Translations under genes and position numbers: made by a program | Origin: JBCCFX01 sp039029515 | GTDB taxonomy: Bacteria > Planctomycetota > Phycisphaerae > Phycisphaerales > SM1A02 | Length of the DNA: 12,983 nucleotides | Direction: 5' to 3' | Assembly (NCBI GenBank): GCA_039029515.1 | Contig: JBCCFX010000113.1 | Coordinates: 1-12,983 of the forward strand | Part shown: in pieces, positions 7,340-12,983 of the stretch | How positions within the stretch are numbered: position 1 is the stretch's first letter | Layout: every line of letters starts with the position of its first letter | The notes under the pieces: model-generated | Told to the model about the DNA's origin: nothing | What the model saw: the letters and a program-made list of their open reading frames with translations, nothing else | Databases searched by the model: none

Positions 7340-10300
7340 CGCGCCAGCGTTGACTTGGCTGCCGCGGGTTCGGTCTCGATGATCGGCACCGGGGCTTCAG
7401 CCAATGCCGCTGCTTCCGTGGCGGCTTCCTCGCGATCGGCACGTTTGATGGCATCGTCGGAGATGCCGCCACTGGCGCTGACATCCTCGACCCGAACCGC
7501 AACGCGCTTCGAGACGCCACGTTCCTGCATCGTTACGCCGTACAACTGGTCACACGCGGTCATGGTGCGTTTGTGGTGGGTGATGACGATGAAGTGGCTG
7601 TGATCGAGGAATGGATGAAGGATGTTGCAGAACCGTTCGACGTTCGCATCGTCGAGTGCCGCATCGACTTCGTCGAGGATGCAGAACGGTGACGGCTTCG
7701 ACTTGAAGATCGCCATCAACAGCGCCACGGCGGTCATGGATTTCTCGCCACCTGACAACTGGCTGATCACGCGCGGTTCCTTGCCGGGCGGCTTGGCGCG
7801 GATCTCGATGCCGGACTCGAGCCAGTTGACGTTCCCTTCTTCGTCAGGCACAAGCATGATGTCTGCGCTGCCACCACCGAAGAGTCGGCGGAACATGCCA
7901 TCGGAACCAGCGAAGTTCTGGCGGATCGCATCGAATGTATCTTTGAAACGCTGTTCGCTCGATTCGTTCAGCTCGTCGATCAGCGTGCGCAGCTGTGCAC
8001 ACGCGGTGTCGATGTCGTCGACCTGAGCGATGAGATCGAGATTACGTTCTTCAAGTGATTTCTCTTCATCGAGCGCATCGAGGTTGATGTTGCCGAGTTT
8101 CTTGATGTCCTTGCGGAGCGCATCGGCTTCTTCTTCGGCGGCAGCGCGATCGATGGCCTCGAAGTCTTCGTCCTCACGTCGGCTTCGATAAGGCGGATAC
8201 GCTTCATCAAGCGGCAGTTCGAGGTCGGACAGCGTGCGCTCTTCGAGGCCTTCACGCTTGACCTCGACTTCGCGCCGGCTGATCTCCACCGCGTGATAAT
8301 CGCGCTCGAGCGATCCCTGCTTCATGCGAACGCCTTCGAGCACGCGTGATGCGGCTTCGACCTGCTCGCTCGCGGCTTCCAGCGCTTCGCGGAGTCGCTC
8401 GGACTCAGTCTCGAGTTGGCGGAGTGATCGCTCAGCCGATTCCATTTCCTGGGCCGCAGTGTCGATCGTTGCTTCGTACTGTTCAATCTGTGACAGTCGA
8501 CGCGTATGCTGCTGGCTCGCGATCTCGCGCTGACGATCGGCTTCTTCAATCGCGACTTCGATGTGACGGCGTTCACGCCGTGACGCTTCGACCTGTTCGC
8601 CGAGCTGGCCGAGTTCCACGCGGGCCGCAGTCAGTTCTTCCTGCACGGTGTGGACGCGCTGTTCGATCCCGACCAGTGACGCCGCTGCGGTGTCGGCATC
8701 GGTGGTGGCGGTGAGGAGCGATGCGACCATGTGTGCGCGTTCGGTATCCAGCGTCTGAAATTCGCCGGCAAGCGCATCGCGCCGCTGGGCCATCTCAGCG
8801 CTTTCGGATTCCAGGCTTTGAAGGTCGCGCGTGATCCGATCGAGATCAGTCGTGAGACGCTGTGCCTTGTACTGTGACTCGACGGCCTGATGCCGGGCTT
8901 CCTGTAGTCGTCGAGCAACGTCGTCGACGAGGCCACGCCGATGCGCGGTCTCGCTGTCCAGTTCGCTGAGGCTCGTCCCTTTCTGGTCGATCCGCGTGTC
9001 GAGGGCCGCAATCTGATTCGAAAGCGTCGACAGTTCCACGCGTCGGCTGAGCCAGCCGTCGCCAGTGGAAGTTCCAGCACGCTGACCAAGACGCACCCGG
9101 CCATCGACTTCAACGACCTCACCCGCCTGCGTGACAAAACGCCAGCCTGCGAGCGGGCCGTTGGCGAGCCGAAGTGCCGATGGGAGATCGCGAACGACGA
9201 GCGTGCGGCCGAGCAGTCGCCGGACCGCGTCACGCGCTTGCGCTCGCACCCGAATGATGGACAGCAGCGGCGTGATCCAGGTCGGGTTGACCGCATCCTG
9301 ATCGAGCAGTGCGGTCGGATCCGTGGGGACTGACTCATGCCACGTTGACGTCATCACCGCGACATGGCCGGAGACATCACCGATGGCCGCGCTGAGTTCG
9401 TCGACGTGATCGGTCGTTTCGATCAGCACGAGATCGAGGTTCGCCCCGAGGGCTGCCTCGACGAGTCGTGCGTGTTCCTGGTCGGTATCGATTGCGTCGG
9501 CGAGCAGGCCGTGCACACCGTCGAATTCATCGCGGCGATCGAGAATGTGCTTGACCGCTTCGTCCAGTCCTTCGCGTGCTTCGTGCATTTCCTGAAGCAG
9601 CAGTCGTCGTGATTCCAGTGCCGCTCGCTCATGACGGGCATCGGCGAGCTCAGCGGCCAGCGCCGCCTGACGTTCGCCCAGCGCCGCGGCAGCTTCATCG
9701 TGCGTGCGTTGTTCTTCTTCGAGGCCGCTGACGCAGCGTTCGGACTCACTCGCGTCGTTTCGGACCGTGGCAAGACTCTCGTCGACCTCAGCCCGCTCGC
9801 GATGGAGTTCCTCACGTCGGTTGGCGAGGCGTTCCACCTGTTCATCGAGCGACGTTCGACGTCCGGTGATGGACTCCAGTCGTGAAACGACCTGCGACTG
9901 CGTTCGTTCCAGTCGCGTGACGGCATCTCGCAGCGTCGACGCTCGGTCGCGGCTTTCCAGCAATGCTTCCTGCTGCTCGGCGCGGGTTCGGCTCAGACGT
10001 TCGACCGAGGATTCAGCCGCCGCGAGACGTTCGCTTGCCGCATCGATCTCCGCGTTGGCCGCGGTCAGTTCCTGCTGGAGTGTCGCAATTCGTTCATCGA
10101 GTTCTGAGACCCGTCGCTGGTCATCCTCGATGTGCTGTTTCGTTTCATCAAGGCTGCGTTGCGTCATATCGCGTCGCTGTTCAGCATGCTTTCGCTGTGC
10201 GACCGCTTCGAGGCGCTGTTGTTCCGAGGTCCGCTGTTCCGTCTGCAGATCATGACGGGCAATTTCGGCGTTCTGCTTGCCGTCTTCCGCCTCGCCGAGT

Positions 10301-11115
10301 TCGCCCATGAGTGCGTGACGGTCTTCATCGAGTTTCGTGATGCGGTTCGTCAGGCCGTCGAGGCGTTCGCGCAGATCGTGATAGGCATCGAGCGCGAGTT
10401 CGACGCGCAGTTCACGGTGACGAACGTCGAGTTCCTGGAAGCGACGCGCTTTCGCCGCCTGACCCTTCACGATGCGAAGGCGACGCTCCGTGCTCGCGAG
10501 TTGCTCGCGGACGCGGACGAGGTTGACCTCGCTGCGTTCGAGCTTCCGAGTCGCTTCGATGCGGCGCGCCTTGAACCGCGCCACGCCCGCCGCTTCTTCA
10601 AGGATGACCCGGCGTTCGACGGGATTCGCCATGAGCATCGCGTCGACCTTGCCCTGCTCGATGATCGAGTAGGCGTTCGTACCGATGCCGGTGTCCATGA
10701 ACAGTTCTTTGATGTCACGAAGGCGGCTCTTGCGGCCGTTGATGAGGTATTCGCTGCGACCATCGCGGAAGAGGCGACGTGTGACATCGACTTCCTCGGT
10801 AGCGACGGACAGGAACCGGCGTTCCGCGGCCTCACTGGCCTCCGGGTCGACGACTGGATTGTCAAAGGTGAGGGTCACCGAGGCGAGGCCGAGCGGCTTG
10901 CGAGCAGCGGAGCCGGCAAAGATGACGTCCATCATCTCGCTGCCGCGCAGGCTCTTGGCCGAACGTTCGCCGAGCACCCATTTGATGGCGTCAACGACAT
11001 TGGACTTTCCGCAGCCATTCGGTCCGACGATGCCGGTGATCGGCTGATCGAACCGAAGTTCGGTCGAGTCGGCGAACGATTTGAACCCGTTGATCGTGAT
11101 TTTGGCAAGCCGCAT
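7309..11115 (-). CDS. smc: Chromosome segregation protein SMC
   Basis: SMC is the ATPase core of bacterial condensin, which with ScpA and ScpB compacts and resolves chromosomes. At 1268 residues it has the full layout: N-terminal head with MRLAKITINGFKSFAD and Walker A GPNGCGKS (31-38); Q-loop Gln154 in IIEQGKVDAML; a first coiled coil (about 170-520); a hinge (about 520-690); a second coiled coil (about 690-1050); and the C-terminal head with signature QLSGGEKS (1119-1126), Walker B FCILDEVDAALDD (from 1144) and H-loop ITHHKRT. The start chosen is ATG 11115-11113, which begins the conserved head and has AGGAGGT nine bases upstream; an in-frame ATG 26 codons earlier adds only a low-complexity leader. 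About 60 acidic and Ala-rich residues follow the ATPase head, an unusual tail. No scpA or scpB lies in this window. The gene follows the FlgI-like gene on the same strand. Confidence 0.97.
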   Translation of the reverse strand: MRLAKITINGFKSFADSTELRFDQPITGIVGPNGCGKSNVVDAIKWVLGERSAKSLRGSEMMDVIFAGSAARKPLGLASVTLTFDNPVVDPEASEAAERRFLSVATEEVDVTRRLFRDGRSEYLINGRKSRLRDIKELFMDTGIGTNAYSIIEQGKVDAMLMANPVERRVILEEAAGVARFKARRIEATRKLERSEVNLVRVREQLASTERRLRIVKGQAAKARRFQELDVRHRELRVELALDAYHDLRERLDGLTNRITKLDEDRHALMGELGEAEDGKQNAEIARHDLQTEQRTSEQQRLEAVAQRKHAEQRRDMTQRSLDETKQHIEDDQRRVSELDERIATLQQELTAANAEIDAASERLAAAESSVERLSRTRAEQQEALLESRDRASTLRDAVTRLERTQSQVVSRLESITGRRTSLDEQVERLANRREELHRERAEVDESLATVRNDASESERCVSGLEEEQRTHDEAAAALGERQAALAAELADARHERAALESRRLLLQEMHEAREGLDEAVKHILDRRDEFDGVHGLLADAIDTDQEHARLVEAALGANLDLVLIETTDHVDELSAAIGDVSGHVAVMTSTWHESVPTDPTALLDQDAVNPTWITPLLSIIRVRAQARDAVRRLLGRTLVVRDLPSALRLANGPLAGWRFVTQAGEVVEVDGRVRLGQRAGTSTGDGWLSRRVELSTLSNQIAALDTRIDQKGTSLSELDSETAHRRGLVDDVARRLQEARHQAVESQYKAQRLTTDLDRITRDLQSLESESAEMAQRRDALAGEFQTLDTERAHMVASLLTATTDADTAAASLVGIEQRVHTVQEELTAARVELGQLGEQVEASRRERRHIEVAIEEADRQREIASQQHTRRLSQIEQYEATIDTAAQEMESAERSLRQLETESERLREALEAASEQVEAASRVLEGVRMKQGSLERDYHAVEISRREVEVKREGLEERTLSDLELPLDEAYPPYRSRREDEDFEAIDRAAAEEEADALRKDIKKLGNINLDALDEEKSLEERNLDLIAQVDDIDTACAQLRTLIDELNESSEQRFKDTFDAIRQNFAGSDGMFRRLFGGGSADIMLVPDEEGNVNWLESGIEIRAKPPGKEPRVISQLSGGEKSMTAVALLMAIFKSKPSPFCILDEVDAALDDANVERFCNILHPFLDHSHFIVITHHKRTMTACDQLYGVTMQERGVSKRVAVRVEDVSASGGISDDAIKRADREEAATEAAALAEAPVPIIETEPAAAKSTLARQLEEAWSDA

Positions 11116-11124
11116 GCGGCGTGG

Positions 11125-11131
11125 ACCTCCT
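11125..11131 (-). promoter_or_regulatory. Ribosome binding site of smc
   Basis: The minus strand reads AGGAGGT, a near-perfect Shine-Dalgarno sequence, nine bases before the ATG at 11115. It decides the smc start over the upstream in-frame ATG at 11193. Confidence 0.85.
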
Positions 11132-11139
11132 GTCGTGCC

Positions 11140-11160
11140 TCGGCTCCCTCCTGGAGCCGA
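11140..11160 (-). promoter_or_regulatory. Hairpin in the smc leader with an SD-like loop
   Basis: On the minus strand TCGGCTCC and GGAGCCGA form a perfect 8-base-pair stem around an AGGAG loop. It ends 8 bases upstream of the true ribosome site. The loop and the 3' arm both carry SD-like GGAG. It has no T-run and is not a terminator. A role in ribosome loading or mRNA stability is possible but inferred. Confidence 0.4.
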
Positions 11161-11230
11161 CCGATGGGCGGCCGGTCGAGTCGTCATGCGCATCCTCGCG
11201 GTACGACGATCGGATCAGCCCGTCGCGCAA

Positions 11231-11261
11231 ATACTACCAGATTGATACGCCGTGCGGTGAA
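11231..11261 (-). promoter_or_regulatory. Weak candidate smc promoter
   Basis: In the 148-base gap between the FlgI-like stop and the smc start, the minus strand has TTCACC (11256-11261) and TAGTAT (11231-11236) with a 19-base spacer. The -35 match is partial and the spacer long. smc may instead be read through from the upstream gene. Confidence 0.2.
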
Positions 11262-11263
11262 CA

Positions 11264-12983
11264 TCATTGCCGCGGCTCCAGATCGCCGCGCGGATCGACA
11301 TCCGTCGGCACGGAACCTTGCATGCCATCCAGCAATGGTGGGGCAATGAAGCGCTCATCGTCGAGCATCGGGTCGCCGTCCGGGTTGCTTTCGAACAACG
11401 GACGCTGGCGAATCTCCGTGTTGGTTTCCCGATCCATGATGGCACGCAGAATGCGGTCTCGTTCCGTCTTGAAGTCAGCGGTGAGATACTTCTGCTTCCA
11501 GATCGCGTGCAATGCACCAACGACTTCGCCATACGTCAGACCAAGTCCCGAACGCGGGCTATCCGGCGATGGTTCATGGCCGAAGAACTGAATGAGTTCA
11601 GGCACGTTGGCGTTGATATGCTCCACGTAACCGTTGTTGGAATCCTGCCGGCGGTAATAGATCTCAAGTTCACTCGTCCCGTACTCCTTGATGATCAACC
11701 GATTCGACCACGCGTTCGCCGTCAACGGACGCACGATCTCCATGCTCGGGCTGAAGACCGCAATGCGCGGCTGACTCCGCTGCGTGATGTAGATCATCGG
11801 GTAGTCCGACTCGATCAGATCGAGCACGAACTTGTCGGCGACGGGAATACGATTGAGGAATGGATCGCGTCGATCGACCGAGGCTTCGTACGCCGCGAGA
11901 CGCACCTCAACATCCGGGTCGTTCAGCAGTCCGCGTAACGCCCGGTCGACGCGGGGGAAGATGCCCATATCGCCGAGGAGCTCAATGGCTTCCAGGCGAG
12001 CGGTTCGTGACGAGGCTTCGGCCATTGAGATCACATGCGGGACGACGAGCGCATCGTTCAGGCGAGCGCCAGCGCGAAGCGCAGCGCGTCGTGGTCGCTC
12101 ATCGGCACTGTCGTACAGGTCCCGAATCGCGGGCAGCACCTTCTTGCCCATGGCCTGCCAGCGCCACGAGGCACTCTCCCACATAGCCGGATTCGCTTCC
12201 ACGGTGCGCTTGATTGAAATCGCCAGCGCTTCCTGGCCGCGCGAATACAACGACGTGTGCCGCAGCAGTTCCACGAACTCCAGCGTTCGATCGCGGTACG
12301 ACGGAGGAACGGCGACTTCGATCGTCTCGTCAGACTCACCCCGAGCGGTCGGATCGCGCTGTCCCGGTTCCTGCACGAATCGTGCATTGACGGCAGTCAC
12401 CACTGCGGCGGCTCGCGTATGACTTGGTCGTGCCAACCTGAGCTTGAGCGGCATGTCCTCCAGAACTTCGCCGCCGTTCAGGATTCGACCCGTCGTTCGA
12501 TTAATCGTGTCCCGCGTGCCGCCACCGGGTTCCGCGAACGGATTGACATAGACCTGACCGTACGCTTCGGCGAGCGGGAAACTCTGGCGGCTACTTGCTG
12601 AGAGTTGTCCGGGTCGGAGTTCTGAGGTGTACAGCCGGCCGCCCTCGATGCTGGTCGTCCCGCTTCTCGGGTCGGCGTAGACGCGCACATCGAACTGCGT
12701 GCCGCGCAGACCAAGACGCTCGGACGGGCGACCGGATGACGGTGCGTGTTCACGCTGCAAGGCGAGACGCCCAACCGACGCGGGCGGTATCACACCTTCG
12801 ACGATCACGATGGATGTATCGGAACTGTCCAGCAGTTGTTCTGGCGTCATGCCGGACCAACCGTCGCGATTGCTGCCAACGCCCCGGCGACGCATTTCTT
12901 CGAGCATGAAGTTGCGCACGCGCGGATCACCCTCGCGCGAGCCGGTGCCGTTCAGCCCGACCACGAGTCCGTAACCGCGAACG
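11264..12983 (-). CDS. FlgI (P-ring)-like / HEAT-repeat chimeric protein, 5' end outside window
   Basis: The frame is open to the right edge and the first residues (VRGYGLVVGLNGTG) match the core of FlgI, the flagellar P-ring protein, so the start and any signal peptide lie beyond 12983. Counting from the GTG at 12964, residues 1-240 follow FlgI in order: GYGLVVGLNGTG, FDVRVYADPRSGTTSIEGGRL, YGQVYVNP, GRILNGGEVLEDMPLKLRL, AAAVVTAVNARF, ETIEVAVP and LEFVELLRH. The usual FlgI C-terminal strand pair (around VVIN.RTGTVV) is missing. In its place residues about 245-370 form Arg/Ala/Leu-rich helical repeats, best seen as HEAT-like in LLNDPDVEVRLAAYEA. Residues about 375-566 are an unassigned domain with YIT.RSQPRIAVFSPSMEIVRP, a Tyr-rich strand segment and an acidic-Pro tail. 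Most likely an envelope protein. No flagellar gene lies beside it here, so a true P-ring role is doubtful. Confidence 0.72.
   Translation of the reverse strand, partial: VRGYGLVVGLNGTGSREGDPRVRNFMLEEMRRRGVGSNRDGWSGMTPEQLLDSSDTSIVIVEGVIPPASVGRLALQREHAPSSGRPSERLGLRGTQFDVRVYADPRSGTTSIEGGRLYTSELRPGQLSASSRQSFPLAEAYGQVYVNPFAEPGGGTRDTINRTTGRILNGGEVLEDMPLKLRLARPSHTRAAAVVTAVNARFVQEPGQRDPTARGESDETIEVAVPPSYRDRTLEFVELLRHTSLYSRGQEALAISIKRTVEANPAMWESASWRWQAMGKKVLPAIRDLYDSADERPRRAALRAGARLNDALVVPHVISMAEASSRTARLEAIELLGDMGIFPRVDRALRGLLNDPDVEVRLAAYEASVDRRDPFLNRIPVADKFVLDLIESDYPMIYITQRSQPRIAVFSPSMEIVRPLTANAWSNRLIIKEYGTSELEIYYRRQDSNNGYVEHINANVPELIQFFGHEPSPDSPRSGLGLTYGEVVGALHAIWKQKYLTADFKTERDRILRAIMDRETNTEIRQRPLFESNPDGDPMLDDERFIAPPLLDGMQGSVPTDVDPRGDLEPRQ

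Noticed and set aside
9364..10310. Several plus-strand open frames opposite the SMC coiled coil
   Set aside because: Regular heptad codon composition on the minus strand opens the opposite frames; none shows a domain.
11116..11193. 26-codon upstream extension of smc
   Set aside because: Low-complexity Arg/Gly-rich sequence upstream of the conserved SMC N-terminus; the AGGAGGT site fits the ATG at 11115.
10132..11349. 405-codon open frame on the plus strand
   Set aside because: It runs antisense to the smc ATPase head and the end of the FlgI-like gene, shows no recognisable domain, and reflects GC-rich codon bias in the real genes.
1..12983. A new defence, mobile or biosynthetic system
   Set aside because: No integrase, transposase, CRISPR repeat, toxin-antitoxin pair, synthetase cluster or recognised defence protein is visible. 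SMC here is the full-length housekeeping form, not a defence-type SMC relative such as JetC.

Overview
The window reads as ordinary chromosome from a GC-rich Gram-negative-type bacterium. The best guess is a planctomycete (Planctomycetota, possibly Phycisphaerae-like). This rests on an oversized fused SecD-SecF with large extracytoplasmic insertions, a canonical bacterial SMC, and a FlgI-like domain fused to HEAT-like repeats. The lineage is inferred from protein architecture, not from any marker gene. I see no tRNA, rRNA, CRISPR array, insertion sequence, phage gene or attachment site. Coding density is very high, and no gene-free stretch exceeds 170 bases.

Layout. (1) 1-3378, plus strand: a SecDF fusion cut by the left edge. 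(2) 3379-3546: a 168-base gap holding three short stem-loops. (3) 3547-4407, plus: a membrane-anchored protein with two LysM domains. (4) 6376-4404, minus: a two-gene unit, an FAD-dependent (DAO-type) oxidoreductase followed by a short aldo/keto reductase whose GTG start lies inside the end of the first gene. (5) 6377-6460: an 84-base divergent promoter region. (6) 6461-7339, plus: an alpha/beta hydrolase. (7) 11115-7309, minus: smc, with a strong ribosome binding site and a leader hairpin. (8) 12983-11264, minus: the body of a protein with a FlgI (flagellar P-ring)-like region joined to HEAT-like repeats and an unassigned C-terminal domain; its start lies beyond the right edge.

How the genes fit together. 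SecDF (export through SecYEG) and the LysM protein (probable peptidoglycan binding) are both envelope genes on the same strand, but the structured gap between them argues against tight coupling. The oxidoreductase and aldo/keto reductase overlap by 19 bases and probably act on related substrates. The hydrolase and smc genes converge and overlap tail to tail by 31 bases; the LysM and aldo/keto reductase genes converge and share a TTAA that supplies both stop codons. smc lies downstream of the FlgI-like gene on the same strand, separated by 148 bases.

No convincing new multi-gene system is visible. The items most worth following are the FlgI-HEAT chimera, the enlarged SecDF extracytoplasmic domains, and the structured leader or intergenic regions near smc and secDF.
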